This document shows positions 43,201-49,492 of a stretch of 64,000 nt of DNA, piece after piece (position 1 is the first letter of the stretch; each line of letters starts with the position of its first letter). The notes beneath the pieces are model-generated. The model saw only the letters and a list, made by a program, of their open reading frames with translations. It was not told the DNA's origin and did not search any database. Location: the NCBI GenBank assembly GCA_903813345.2, contig CAIIXF020000001.1:15891915-15955914 (forward strand), in the 5' to 3' direction. The stretch comes from Owenia fusiformis (lineage: Eukaryota; Annelida; Polychaeta; Sabellida; Oweniidae). The translations under genes were made by a program, and so were the position numbers.

Positions 43201-45164
43201 GAAAAAATCATTATATCCGTGAATGATGTTGATATCTTCACGAGTGGGTGTAATTGATACTTTACCCAAACCAGATGATTGTCCGTTTATCCCATGGGAA
43301 GTGATATTCGATGGTTTTGGGGATTTTTGCTTATGATATCTTGATCCACATATCAATATATTTTGGTGATATTCGATCTATATCAACTATTGGATAAAAT
43401 CTGATATTATACATTCGTTACTTGAGCTGATAATCTGATATTCATTCAGGTGTATACTCCCGGTATATACCATAAAATATGAACTTTGATTTTTCAGAAA
43501 ATAGATTAGGAATGGAGACACAAAACGAGTTTGGAATTTGCTATATTTTAAAAGATATAGATATGCATTTTTGCTCCTCGTCCTGTCATAGAGTTATTGC
43601 AATTCTATCATAAATTGAGACGAATATTTATGAACTGCACCCTTAAACTTGATAGCTAATTTTGAATTAGTAATATATAAAATCAGGTTAAAAAAGGTGT
43701 TATTGTTTCATAAGGCTTTGGCTACAAGAATTAATTCCTATATTTTAGTGAAACTGTATATTTAAGATTATATTTGAATTGTGTTAGGTTTTAATATGTA
43801 TTGTGTCTTGTGTCTTATAGCTGTTGTGCAAACAGTAACTCGCTGTCTTTACTCTTTTAGGATGACATGGGTGTCTTTCCACAGAATGTAATAAGAGCTG
43901 AGTATGGTAGTCATCTTGATCCATCAAGGTTCATGGTCGCTTTAACAGTGTCACATATACAAAGAATTGGTGTCTCGCGTTCATTTTTCTATTTTCATTT
44001 TTACAATGTCAACCTGATCTCTAATCCTGGTCTTGGTGATGGCCAACTGCCCAATCTTGATTCCCAAGTCTACGATACCTTGACATCCAACTGCATTGGA
44101 ACTCGCATATGCTAAATTTTTGCCTGATGGTAACATTTGGGGATTAGGTTGTGAGGATTAGGATGAGATTAGGATATGAATTAAATTTGTAACTACACCT
44201 TGATTATACTTTAAATTGTCTCCAACAATAGCAATAACAATTATCGAATCCCTATCAAATTATTATTCAATTATCTCTAGATCTGCATAGAATCCATCCT
44301 CGATTAAATATAATCCATCCTTGATTAAATAAGTGATTGTCGAAAACATCTTCACTACAGCCTGTGATAATGTAATGATTGGAGATACTATGTTTTAAAC
44401 TTTATGATTGGATTAAAATTTCACACCTAAATACGGTTTGATAATGTCGCACTTAGGCCAATCTGATGCTGATCAGATCGTTCTGTTTTCAGAGCTAGAA
44501 CATGAGAAAGGAAGAATGCTGCGATATCTGGATGCGCTCTTGGGTGTAATTCGACTACTATATGAAGCAAACCAAATTAATATCACCTGAACATTGAAAC
44601 CTCCATGGATGATATAATAATATTATACAAGTATACTCTCCTAAGCCCGCATATGGATTGGTTTATTATATAGCTGCTATACTCGAGATTAATAAATGAA
44701 ATATGTTGCTGTTATTGTTCTATTCATATATGATACCTATTAAGCGGAATTAATTCCCCACAAAATGGTAAATAGGAAGTAATCTAAGCAGACGAAAGCA
44801 AAATAGATCACTAGATACTGTACATTCTCTATAAACATAACTCGATCACATATAAGCATATTTTACCATGAACAAAAGATCAAATGATTTCCATGGCAAC
44901 AACATCTAATACATCTATAATTTGCTAAGTTTAATCCTCAGCAAATTAACCTACTAGCAGCTGACGATACATACCTTGTATAACCATGTCATATTGCTGG
45001 CTGCTATAGCTGTTATTGTACCTATCTCGGGGCGAAGTTGCCCCTCCATAATGTCTGTTGGTTCCTCCGCTTTTCCTCTGAGTCTGGGGACTTGTTCCCC
45101 TTCTGCCCAACCCTGGCAGCGGAGGTAATCGCCGATTGTTTATTTGGCGAGCAGGATTGGACAT
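1152..45164 (-). CDS. PDE10A: PDE10A-like cyclic nucleotide phosphodiesterase with tandem alternative exons (3' end missing)
   Basis: This gene encodes a cAMP/cGMP phosphodiesterase that hydrolyses cyclic nucleotides to 5'-monophosphates. I placed 23 exon positions: 44975-45164, 31347-31523, 25918-25961, 24282-24393, 22753-22802, 22426-22457, 22090-22195, 21716-21809, 21039-21097, 18253-18303 or 17764-17814, 15990-16048, 15736-15787, 15313-15455, 14248-14340, 13863-13931, 12580-12694, 10484-10623, 10009-10095, 8277-8427, 7527-7682 or 6925-7080, 6087-6259, one of 5554-5665/5251-5362/2651-2762, and 1574-1654 or 1152-1232. All junctions keep phase and sum to 2346 nt (782 codons). Approximate order in the protein: basic extension 1-160, GAF-A 165-305, GAF-B 325-482, catalytic domain 545 onward. 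Metal-site motifs [14 protein letters not shown] and TACDL are visible. PDE10A rather than PDE5/11 is favoured by [25 protein letters not shown] and PIPMMDRDK. The last exon (FY...PCY region) was not found and is probably off the left edge. Confidence 0.9.
1574..1654 (-). CDS. PDE10A: PDE10A exon 23, variant a: MMDR exon with invariant Gln
   Basis: An 81-nt phase 0-0 exon coding [20 protein letters not shown] and then HELPQSQ, between ATAG and GTAGAT. It matches human [27 protein letters not shown]. The final codon is the invariant purine-binding Gln of class I PDEs. Confidence 0.92.
2651..2762 (-). CDS. PDE10A: PDE10A exon 22, variant c: TAADL metal-ligand exon
   Basis: A 112-nt exon between TTCTAG and a weaker donor GTTTGC. 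It reads [20 protein letters not shown] and then [17 protein letters not shown]. The metal-binding Asp is retained and there is no stop. It is the most diverged copy and lies 2.5 kb from variant b, past an LTR-like promoter island. The weaker donor suggests lower or regulated use. Confidence 0.82.
2859..3140 (+). promoter_or_regulatory. Promoter-like or solo-LTR-like island with TATA box
   Basis: A locally GC-richer block in AT-rich intron DNA. It starts TGTTGAAGAACC, has GCGCAGGCGCACC at about 3021, a TATATAAAG box near 3047, and CAGAGGTAAGCC then CCAAGTAAGT downstream, which look like splice donors. This is the arrangement of an LTR promoter or an independent plus-strand transcription start. 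No flanking target-site duplication or retrotransposon coding was found. Confidence 0.35.
5251..5362 (-). CDS. PDE10A: PDE10A exon 22, variant b: TACDL metal-ligand exon
   Basis: A 112-nt exon between AATAG and GTATCA. It reads [20 protein letters not shown] and then [17 protein letters not shown]. It keeps the canonical TACDL and is closest in sequence to variant a, which is 191 bases away, so this pair looks like the most recent duplication. Confidence 0.9.
5554..5665 (-). CDS. PDE10A: PDE10A exon 22, variant a: TASDL metal-ligand exon
   Basis: A 112-nt exon between CTTAG and GTATTC. It reads [20 protein letters not shown] and then [17 protein letters not shown]. The Asp of TA-x-DL coordinates the metal in PDEs and is kept. 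The usual Cys before it is Ser here. One of three tandem variants with equal length and phase. Confidence 0.9.
6087..6259 (-). CDS. PDE10A: PDE10A exon 21: catalytic HNIF / [10 protein letters not shown] segment
   Basis: Encodes [20 protein letters not shown] and then [20 protein letters not shown], matching human [20 protein letters not shown] and AIIATDLALYFGNRK. Leaves in phase 2 (CAC AG), so the next exon must begin with one base before a codon boundary; all three exon 22 variants do. Confidence 0.93.
6925..7080 (-). CDS. PDE10A: PDE10A exon 20, variant b: HD metal-binding motif
   Basis: A 156-nt phase 0-0 exon beginning [20 protein letters not shown] and ending [14 protein letters not shown], between TTGCAG and GTAAGA. 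The metal ligands are intact. It differs from variant a at about 17 of 52 positions, mostly in the FMVK(T/S)(A/C)SPLA loop and the flanking helices. MEQHHF is the form found in human PDE10A, so this may be the ancestral variant. Confidence 0.9.
7527..7682 (-). CDS. PDE10A: PDE10A exon 20, variant a: HD metal-binding motif
   Basis: A 156-nt phase 0-0 exon (52 codons) beginning [20 protein letters not shown] and ending [14 protein letters not shown], between TTGCAG and GTACAT. It contains the [10 protein letters not shown] motif with metal-coordinating His and Asp. A full-length paralogous exon lies at 6925-7080. Its neighbours on both sides are single-copy. Confidence 0.9.
8277..8427 (-). CDS. 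PDE10A: PDE10A exon 19: metal-site HNWSHA motif
   Basis: Encodes [20 protein letters not shown] followed by [20 protein letters not shown]. The PYHNxxHA motif supplies the catalytic His and the first metal-binding His of class I PDEs. The exon ends in phase 0, compatible with either HD-exon variant. One copy only. Confidence 0.93.
9040..9727. repeat. Foldback element with two ~270-300 bp inverted arms
   Basis: The left arm (about 9040-9347) and right arm (about 9460-9727) are inverted copies. Examples are ACAGATTTCAGACAGTCATA at 9068 and its complement near 9680, and the AAAGAGGTTA-type centre ends. About 110 bases separate the arms. It lies in the intron between PDE10A exons 18 and 19. It could form a long hairpin in RNA. 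Confidence 0.8.
10009..10095 (-). CDS. PDE10A: PDE10A exon 18: catalytic domain N-terminal subdomain
   Basis: An 87-nt exon coding [20 protein letters not shown] and then FKDIFNMS, equivalent to human [22 protein letters not shown]. More diverged than its neighbours, as is usual for this segment. Phases fit. Confidence 0.85.
10342..10431. repeat. Short interspersed repeat copy 1
   Basis: The block CATCCTCC-AACG-AGGGTTCCAG...CATCATCCACTA, ending GGAGGATG, resembles bases 25467-25550. Both have short inverted ends (CATCCTCC and GGAGGATG). A small MITE-like or foldback family. Confidence 0.5.
10484..10623 (-). CDS. PDE10A: PDE10A exon 17: linker to catalytic domain
   Basis: Encodes [20 protein letters not shown] and then [10 protein letters not shown], matching human [23 protein letters not shown]. 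This is the start of the catalytic region. Phase 0 in, phase 2 out, GTGAGT donor. Confidence 0.9.
10981..11830. mobile_element. Pogo/Tigger-like non-autonomous DNA transposon
   Basis: Begins CAGTAAAACCTG after TA (10979-10980) and ends CAGGTTTTACTG before TA (11831-11832). That is an inverted terminal repeat with a TA target duplication, as in the pogo/Tigger group. The interior repeats TTCCTTGTTCA...GGTTTTCCCTA three times and has no transposase. In a PDE10A intron. Confidence 0.7.
12580..12694 (-). CDS. PDE10A: PDE10A exon 16: end of GAF-B
   Basis: Encodes (S)[20 protein letters not shown] followed by [18 protein letters not shown], matching human [11 protein letters not shown]...FAVFCALALHCAN. 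The acceptor at 12695-12696 (TATAG) lies inside a 69-bp tandem duplication. A second identical acceptor context 69 bases upstream would extend the exon to 12763 in frame. Confidence 0.9.
12686..12823. repeat. 69-bp tandem duplication covering a splice acceptor
   Basis: Two copies starting at 12686 and 12755, each beginning CCTATTATGCTATAT. On the minus strand each copy holds the acceptor TATAG followed by CATAATAGG. The unit is 23 codons and contains no stop in the exon frame. Confidence 0.88.
13863..13931 (-). CDS. PDE10A: PDE10A exon 15: GAF-B
   Basis: Codes [20 protein letters not shown] and then RG plus two bases (human [22 protein letters not shown]). 69 nt; ACAG acceptor and GTATGT donor. 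Confidence 0.92.
13936..14034. repeat. AT-rich microsatellite (TATAT/ATTATA type)
   Basis: A run of irregular TATTATATTATACTATA units just upstream of PDE10A exon 15 in the transcription direction. Confidence 0.8.
14248..14340 (-). CDS. PDE10A: PDE10A exon 14: GAF-B GIAG and DAYxDxRFN motif
   Basis: Encodes [20 protein letters not shown] and then [10 protein letters not shown], the most diagnostic GAF-B signature (NKFDE-type GAF region). It matches human [20 protein letters not shown]. Bounded by TTTTAG and GTACAT. Confidence 0.92.
14845..15144. mobile_element. MITE with ~60-bp inverted ends
   Basis: The left end CACTGGTACCCACCTGGTTA and the complement of the right end share ACTGGT-CCCACCT-GTTATAAAGACG...AACTTCCGTCGG. 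300 bp, no coding. In the intron between PDE10A exons 13 and 14. Confidence 0.75.
15313..15455 (-). CDS. PDE10A: PDE10A exon 13: GAF-B core
   Basis: Encodes [20 protein letters not shown], then [12 protein letters not shown] and a variable loop ending KEI. It aligns closely with GAF-B of human PDE10A ([23 protein letters not shown]). GAF-B binds cAMP in PDE10A; the NADR motif of this pocket strand is present. 143 nt, GTCAGG donor. Confidence 0.9.
15736..15787 (-). CDS. PDE10A: PDE10A exon 12: entry of GAF-B
   Basis: Codes [17 protein letters not shown] (human TYFDNIVAIDSLLEHIM). 52 nt; phase 2 in, phase 0 out, GTGAGT donor. Confidence 0.85.
15990..16048 (-). CDS. PDE10A: PDE10A exon 11: GAF-A/GAF-B connecting helix
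   Basis: Encodes [19 protein letters not shown] plus two bases, matching human CRGLAKQTELNDFLLDVSK, the long helix between the GAF domains. Bounded by TTTCAG and GTAAGT. Confidence 0.85.
17764..17814 (-). CDS. PDE10A: PDE10A exon 10, variant b: GAF-A terminal helix
   Basis: A 51-nt, phase 0-0 exon coding [17 protein letters not shown], between GGCAG and GTATTT. Closer than variant a to the typical PDE ending (IYNAE). Because 51 is a multiple of 3, inclusion of both copies would keep frame but duplicate the helix, so exclusion is inferred rather than forced. Confidence 0.78.
18253..18303 (-). CDS. PDE10A: PDE10A exon 10, variant a: GAF-A terminal helix
   Basis: A 51-nt, phase 0-0 exon coding [17 protein letters not shown], between TTCCAG and GTAAAA. 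It matches the end of GAF-A (human ANLAWASVAIHQVQ). A second exon of identical length and phase (17764-17814) lies 438 bases downstream in the gene. The TM/W/G/A/E skeleton is shared but about half the residues differ, as expected of mutually exclusive exons. Confidence 0.75.
18988..19080 (-). other. Exon-like segment or CTCF-like site, function uncertain
   Basis: A GC-rich stretch, open on the minus strand (start [20 protein letters not shown]) and flanked by CACCAG and GTTAGT. It is not homologous to exon 9 or 10. At 19058-19071 the plus strand reads CCACTGGAGGGCGC, close to the CTCF core motif. Either a cryptic exon or a regulatory site. Confidence 0.3.
19611..20676. mobile_element. Mariner-like element with perfect 42-bp inverted repeats
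   Basis: Flanked by TA on both sides. The ends start CGAGGGTTGTCCCAGAAGTA and are identical over 42 bp at 19611-19652 and 20635-20676. The 1066-bp length is too short for an intact transposase, and only a remnant is present inside. Confidence 0.9.
20000..20182 (-). pseudogene. Decayed mariner transposase N-terminal fragment
   Basis: 60 codons including [20 protein letters not shown], which resembles the second helix-turn-helix of mariner transposases (S-x-T-V-x-x-W-x-x-R-F). Upstream in another frame is a Lys/Arg-rich piece and a stop. There is no catalytic DD(D/E) region before the element end, so it is inactive. Confidence 0.6.
21039..21097 (-). CDS. PDE10A: PDE10A exon 9: GAF-A late strand
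   Basis: Encodes [19 protein letters not shown] (human ILELYRHWGKEAFCLSHQE). A 59-nt exon leaving in phase 0, directly before the first duplicated exon position. Confidence 0.85.
21716..21809 (-). CDS. PDE10A: PDE10A exon 8: GAF-A DERFP segment
   Basis: Begins [20 protein letters not shown], matching [21 protein letters not shown] of PDE10A GAF-A. Flanked by GTAG acceptor and GTACGT donor; phase 0 in, phase 1 out. Confidence 0.85.
22090..22195 (-). CDS. PDE10A: PDE10A exon 7: GAF-A
   Basis: Encodes a GAF segment ending [22 protein letters not shown], aligning with human [22 protein letters not shown]. Bounded by TTGCAG and GTACGT; phase 2 in, phase 0 out. Confidence 0.85.
22426..22457 (-). 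CDS. PDE10A: PDE10A exon 6: GAF-A micro-exon
   Basis: A 32-nt micro-exon ([10 protein letters not shown] plus two bases) between TTTCAG and GTAAGT. The phase fits both neighbours. It covers the variable loop that carries CNNSLCIFTPPG in human PDE10A. Confidence 0.7.
22753..22802 (-). CDS. PDE10A: PDE10A exon 5: GAF-A first strand
   Basis: A 50-nt exon coding [16 protein letters not shown], matching the PDE10A GAF-A segment KADGFALYFL. Bounded by TTTTAG and GTGAGA; phase 1 in, phase 0 out. Confidence 0.85.
24282..24393 (-). CDS. PDE10A: PDE10A exon 4: start of GAF-A
   Basis: Encodes [20 protein letters not shown] and then a helix ending [11 protein letters not shown], which leads into GAF-A (human LLYELSSIIKIAT). 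The leading ATG directly follows the acceptor (TTGTAG). It is in frame with exon 3 and need not be a start, although an alternative start here cannot be excluded. Confidence 0.8.
25467..25550. repeat. Short interspersed repeat copy 2
   Basis: Shares CATCCTCCGAACGCAGGGTT...ACATCATCCACTA and terminal GTGCGGAGGATG with bases 10342-10431. It lies in the PDE10A intron between exons 3 and 4. Confidence 0.5.
25918..25961 (-). CDS. PDE10A: PDE10A exon 3: short linker exon
   Basis: A 44-nt exon (2 nt plus 14 codons) between TTTTAG and GTGGGT. It reads [14 protein letters not shown] in the only frame that joins both neighbours, and it sits at the position of the human segment around SRYQDTNMQ. Support comes mainly from the exact phase match on both sides. 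Confidence 0.6.
27575..27765. repeat. GC-rich interspersed repeat with C-tract
   Basis: AGGGGCGGATCTGGGAACCA followed by GGGGGGG, GGCCCC blocks and a run of about 18 C near 27742. Similar GGCCCC/GGGCC text occurs inverted at 47026-47180. Probably a transposon fragment. In PDE10A intron 2. Confidence 0.5.
31347..31523 (-). CDS. PDE10A: PDE10A exon 2: N-terminal LTxxxVxxFL helix region
   Basis: Encodes 59 residues with the pattern [20 protein letters not shown] followed by a basic, Lys/Arg/Asn-rich stretch. It matches the conserved N-terminal segment of PDE10A, where human has [20 protein letters not shown]. Bounded by TTTTCAG and GTGAGT; enters in phase 1 and leaves in phase 1. Confidence 0.85.
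37920..38690. repeat. 27-bp minisatellite
   Basis: The core unit is TTTCAAATTAGCATATACAT followed by GGGATTG. Units are nearly perfect at about 38419-38610 and more degenerate on both sides. The unit is a multiple of three, so both strands show long but spurious open frames. In PDE10A intron 1. Confidence 0.92.
41838..41900 (+). mobile_element. Mariner-type terminal repeat remnant
   Basis: CAGGTCGTTCAATAAGTTCA matches the typical start of mariner elements, and 19 bases are shared with the inverted copy at 48519-48537. The sequences differ beyond that, so these are separate remnants. Confidence 0.45.
44975..45164 (-). CDS. PDE10A: PDE10A exon 1: N-terminal coding exon
   Basis: Starts with ATG at 45164 and reads 63 codons plus one base. 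The peptide begins [17 protein letters not shown] and is basic, Pro/Arg/Gly-rich and probably disordered, with no resemblance to a known domain. It ends at a good GTATGT donor in phase 1, and that extra G completes GAT (Asp) with the next exon 13.5 kb away, which supports the link. Exons of this kind differ between PDE10A promoters and isoforms, so other first exons may exist. Confidence 0.65.
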
Positions 45165-48138
45165 TGTCTGTTCTAGGTAGTGCCTGTACGTTTTGATTTA
45201 TCTTTTAACTATCATGAAATATGACAACCTCCAGTGGCGATCACGATACCTCCATTAGGCGCATTGGTGTCTTCGCCGTCATCTGGATTCTAATACGAAT
45301 CAATAGTAAACAATGTCCTGGCTCTTGTTCCTCTTGTTGCTACATATCTCATTTGGCTCTCTTCGATCAATCGATGAATCCCAATATCAAACGCTTGACA
45401 ACATCTTATAATCTCCTCCTGTGCCAGGTGTTACGTTCAGTTAGTAGCAGTTAAAGACGCAGTATCTCACACGTTAAGAATCTCGGCCTTTCTGGTTTTA
45501 AAACTCCCAGTAATATTGTCAGGTGAAATCAAGCGGCTCTTATACAGGGATGATAACCGATTAGTAATGACTGAATAGACTAGGCTTGCATCTATGTATA
45601 CCTGTAATATATTAGGGATCATGATCGATATAAGGTCCCACGTCACATGTACATGGCAACCTGCCGTTTTGTGTACTGATCATATACCCAATATCTATAA
45701 AAGCCGGGGGTTTTCAAATACCTCGATTCAATTCTAAAGCAATACTAATGTCTATATATATTTAAAGACTGTGCAAATGTTGGTAAACTGTAAAGTAAAG
45801 TTGGTAGAACTGGAAGCTAAAGGTCGAACTATGGACCTGGTATTATCAACAATAGGAACAATAAAATGCTGTTTTTGAACTTTGTCACTACAAAATAAAA
45901 GTACTTAAATTTTGACTCCTTTTCAATCGTTCTATTTAGAATTCTACTATTTATTTCGTGGTTATTTAGTTTAAAAAACGGTAATACAATACAAAATACA
46001 CTCTAACAAATACACAACTCATTTGGGAGGTTTCAACTTATCACATTTTATTGCAACCAATGTTATCATATAAATCAATGCCTAGCTTTTAGAATGAAGC
46101 AGTCCACTTAAAGTATATGGTTACAAATAAAACAGATAGGTCCATTATACAAAAATTATTGAATATATGAATTCATTAGAAATTGAACACGATGTCACTC
46201 TGACAAAGTTCAGTGATTTAAATCAATAAGAATTGTTATGAAAATAATCATTTTGTAATTAATAACTATTATAAATGTCAACTTGAAAAAAAATAAGTTA
46301 ATGTATATGGAATTAGAAATCTGTACTAATAAATGTCTATACCGATCGCTAACACGTGATTTAACGTTGTGCCCTGGTAAGTTCTTGGTTATTCATCCAA
46401 GGTAAGTTAACTTATAAGACCTTTAATTATGAAAAAGGAGATGTCATCCGTTATTGGTTGTGTTTCCTCTCAATTCCGAAAGACATAAAAGCCTATCAAG
46501 TGAATCATGACTTTACATTTACCTAACACTAATCAATACCTGGATATATACATACATAGGTATGTTTAATACTCTGTGTAGATCTATACGTGAGCATACT
46601 CATTAAATGGCATCATATTTCCTTTTATCTTGATCCCTCTGATGACTATGTTGCTACCATATCGCAATTGATAGATACCTACACTATTGGACTCAACGAT
46701 GTTTATGCCGTTGTAGATACGAGGTCGAATACATGATTTATTGGAAGAACCCAAAGGGCAATATTAGAACGGAACATGGTTGCAAAATATATCTCCATTA
46801 ACCCTTTAGAAGTTAGAACCATATATCCCCAATCTTAATGAAATATTGAATGCCTGCACTATTTTAGAGTCAATGGGCGTACATGTCTTATACCATATAG
46901 CCCCTGTATCCGTTGCATATATAGATAGCCCCCAACCCCCATATAATATATATATATATAAATTATAACAATTAATTATTATTATTAATTAATTAATTCA
47001 TTATCAATTATATTGATAGCATCGATGCCAGCCCCCCCCCCCAAGATGGACCTAGAAAAAAAAATTGGGGCCAAAAATTAGAAGGGCCCCACAACTGGGT
47101 CATTTTGGGCCTTATTTCTTAAGTAAGGCCAAAGTATCAAGAAAATGGGCCTTAAATTTGGGGTTTTAGGGGCTCAAAATAGTTTTCTTCGTCAGAATTT
47201 AGGTAATACTTGAAATCTTTACCCATTTATTACCTTCAGTGTCAGAGGCTAGTACATTAGTAATTGAAAGGGTTCCAAATTAAGAACCTCTTGAGTTGAT
47301 AACGCAAACGTTATTTGAGAAAACTAGAGGGCCACTATTTTAGTCACCCTGTGGTTTACATACGTTAATTGTAAAATAGCGCTAAAATCAAATTAATGAA
47401 ATTGCTCTAACCCTTTATTAATGAGATCACACTTCAGCAACTCATGATAACGCACTATTGTAAGAAATGTAAATATTGCAAACACAATAACTAGAACATT
47501 ACAAAACGGTTGTCGACGTAAAAGAGAAAACATTTAGGCCGTACATTTTAAATCTAAAGAGTAAAAATGAACTACGAACTAGCAATTCAAGGCATTATCA
47601 TGCAAACCGTCACTACCTGCCATTTGTTACAGAAGCCAAATGCCGAACACCGTCCACAAAAAATCGAGATTATACCAATATATCAGCACTTCCTGGAGGT
47701 GACATAAAAAACATTACAATTTTGAGAAAAACTGAAATATTCTCATGGTCAACACTTTTGTTCCAGGGAAAATAAATTAACAGAATATTTCAATTTTTGT
47801 AGGAAATTGATAAAAAAAATATGCCTATCTCATCATATTCCAATTGCAAAGTATAAAATGGCATTTATTTTTTCTTTTATTTTCATCTTCTAAAATCACT
47901 TACAAATATATTTAATAGGTTGTCTAAAGATTTCCATGTTTCGCATTTGTACTTCTTTTATTCTCGTACAACAGTTCAATAGATGGCAACACGAGTCAAC
48001 ACACCGTACAAAAGTGTTGAACAACCGTGACATTCAGGTTTTCCCCCGGGGTTGTCCGTGAAATAAAGATCAAGATGTTTTTCCATGAATGATGATTTTT
48101 CAAATATCAAACTGCAAATTGACTTTTGAGCTTTTTAG
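45165..48138. other. Intergenic region between PDE10A 5' end and SLC49A4 3' end (left part)
   Basis: Probably contains the PDE10A 5' UTR and promoter just above 45165, but no clear minus-strand TATA box is visible. A plus-strand TATAAAAG occurs at about 45696. There is an AT microsatellite at 46945-47015 and a GGCCCC-rich repeat at 47026-47180. No coding supported. Confidence 0.5.
47026..47180. repeat. GGGCC-rich interspersed repeat with C-tract
   Basis: Begins with about 13 C near 47029, followed by GGGGCCAAAAATT, GGGCCTTA and GGGGTTTTAGGGGCTC. It resembles, in inverted order, the element at 27575-27765. Confidence 0.5.
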
Positions 48139-48708
48139 CTACAGACAGAAAAGGAGCTCATGGGGTAACAAAATTGACATCAAAATGTAAAAGTAATCTA
48201 CCAATCTATGCCATACAATCTCATATTGTAAATTGGTGAAGTTATTAAAGATTCGAAGTGCAATGTTGGGAGGAAATGTTCCAAATATGATAACCATTAT
48301 TCCAGAAAAATAATACATTATCGTAAAAATCGTTAGTTTCACTAATGTAAAGTATACACTTGTTGGATATTTAGAATGACATGGAAAGGAATGATAGGAG
48401 CCAAAATTCGCACGGAGAATGGGTATAACTTTTGAAATCAGCAATTTTCGGGATTTTTTTACTATGACTGTCAATACTAAGTCGGTGAAAATAAAATTTA
48501 TAGCACTTTTGCATGAACTTATTGAACGACCTCGTAAATTTGGATTTTTCATTTCAATACTAGTATAGAGCAGGATAAAAAAATAGACGGTGAGTATGCT
48601 TTTCTTTTGTAAAATCGGCACATTGAAAAGAAAATCATCATCTGTAAAAGCCAGTTTTAACCGATCTGAACATGTATTACGTAAGCATCGTAATTTAGGA
48701 CATTTCAC
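48139..48708 (-). CDS. Hydrophobic open frame of unknown nature (189 codons)
   Basis: The longest single open frame in the AT-rich intergenic DNA. The C-terminal third is hydrophobic (for example IFTIMYYFSGIMVIIFGTFP and YFYILMSILLP) and could form two or three membrane segments, loosely like the end of a 7TM receptor, but I see no family motif such as NPxxY. The frame runs through a mariner-type end at 48519-48537, which suggests chance or a decayed insertion. No upstream exon or promoter seen. Confidence 0.2.
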   Translation of the reverse strand: MKCPKLRCLRNTCSDRLKLAFTDDDFLFNVPILQKKSILTVYFFILLYTSIEMKNPNLRGRSISSCKSAINFIFTDLVLTVIVKKSRKLLISKVIPILRANFGSYHSFPCHSKYPTSVYFTLVKLTIFTIMYYFSGIMVIIFGTFPPNIALRIFNNFTNLQYEIVWHRLVDYFYILMSILLPHELLFCL

Positions 48709-48905
48709 TCAGATCACACCCGTTTTACGATTGTAAGGACGGAAGAGGATGTTTTGTTAACTAATGTGACTAGGTCTCTAACACACCCGATTCCATTAGA
48801 AACGCATTAAAAATAAATACAATGAAAAAAGTATGCACTAGCGCTCAAAGGACGAACAATTTATCACTTCAACCAGATATTTAGGTCATTCATACGACCT
48901 CTCTA

Positions 48906-49325
48906 GGAAACCTCAGTCAGATTTTCCACGGCGACCATACGGTTTAAGTACCAAGGCAAACGCAAGACGGTCATAGGAGGCTCCTACGACGATCCTACGG
49001 TCGCCTCAATTGTAATTGTAGTTCTCAAAGGTGAAGTTTACCCATAAAACCCCAGGGCAGCAGCAAGTCGATCGTACATCTGACGTACGGCCACAGTGGA
49101 ACCTTTCTACGGTTTGGCTACGGCTTGTTAATGTATACTGTGCCGTAGTAATGATAAAAGTTACACCTTCAAGTTATATTTTCCATCGCGACTATACGGT
49201 CTGTAAAAAAACTGAATACGCAATACGGACACCGTAGACTTTCTACGGTTAACGAAGAAATATCTATTTCAGAGAACTATGGTCAACAAAAGGTCACCGT
49301 AGAGTAAATGTGACTGAGATCTAAA
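48906..49325. mobile_element. MITE, CAGTCACATT / CTACGG family, copy 1
   Basis: The ends are inverted: left CCTCAGTCAGATTTTCCACG, right AAATGTGACTGAGATC. The body is full of CTACGG/CCGTAG words. The same ends occur at 51764-52140. Just downstream of the transporter stop codon, so it may lie in its 3' UTR. Confidence 0.65.
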
Positions 49326-49367
49326 TAAAACAGCAACCAACGATAATCGTATACCACTAAAGGTCCT

Positions 49368-49492
49368 TCAAGATATCCCAGACTGATTTTTCTTGTCAAT
49401 GTCCAATCTAGCATAATTGGCTGTTACGCTAAGTAGTAAAGGAATGGATAAGACACACGATCCTAGTAAACACCAATTCATCCAGACCGCTC
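49368..49492 (-). CDS. SLC49A4: SLC49A4 exon 9: TM12 and C-terminus
   Basis: Codes AVWMNWCLLGSCVLSIPLLL and a short tail ending KKNQSGIS, then TGA (49368-49370). Human has WFNWCLPGSCLLSLLLIL. Confidence 0.92.

Larger units (their letters stand above)
31524..44974 (-). other. PDE10A intron 1 (13.5 kb), no gene supported
   Basis: AT-rich, with only scattered short open frames. It holds a 27-bp minisatellite at 37.9-38.7 kb, TATA-like sequences near 37468 and 40022, a CTGCGCGCAG-type dispersed repeat near 39345 and a mariner-type end at about 41838. I see no conserved coding segment. Confidence 0.6.

Noticed and set aside
43867-44115. 82-codon frame in a slightly GC-richer patch
   Set aside because: No family recognised, no splice context, and the reverse strand is equally open in part.
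45696-45703. TATAAAAG as the PDE10A promoter
   Set aside because: It is on the plus strand, opposite to PDE10A transcription, and no plus-strand gene follows it.
41838-48537. Opposed mariner-type ends 6.7 kb apart as one large transposon carrying PDE10A exon 1
   Set aside because: Similarity stops after about 19 bases and the sequences inside diverge completely, so they are independent remnants.
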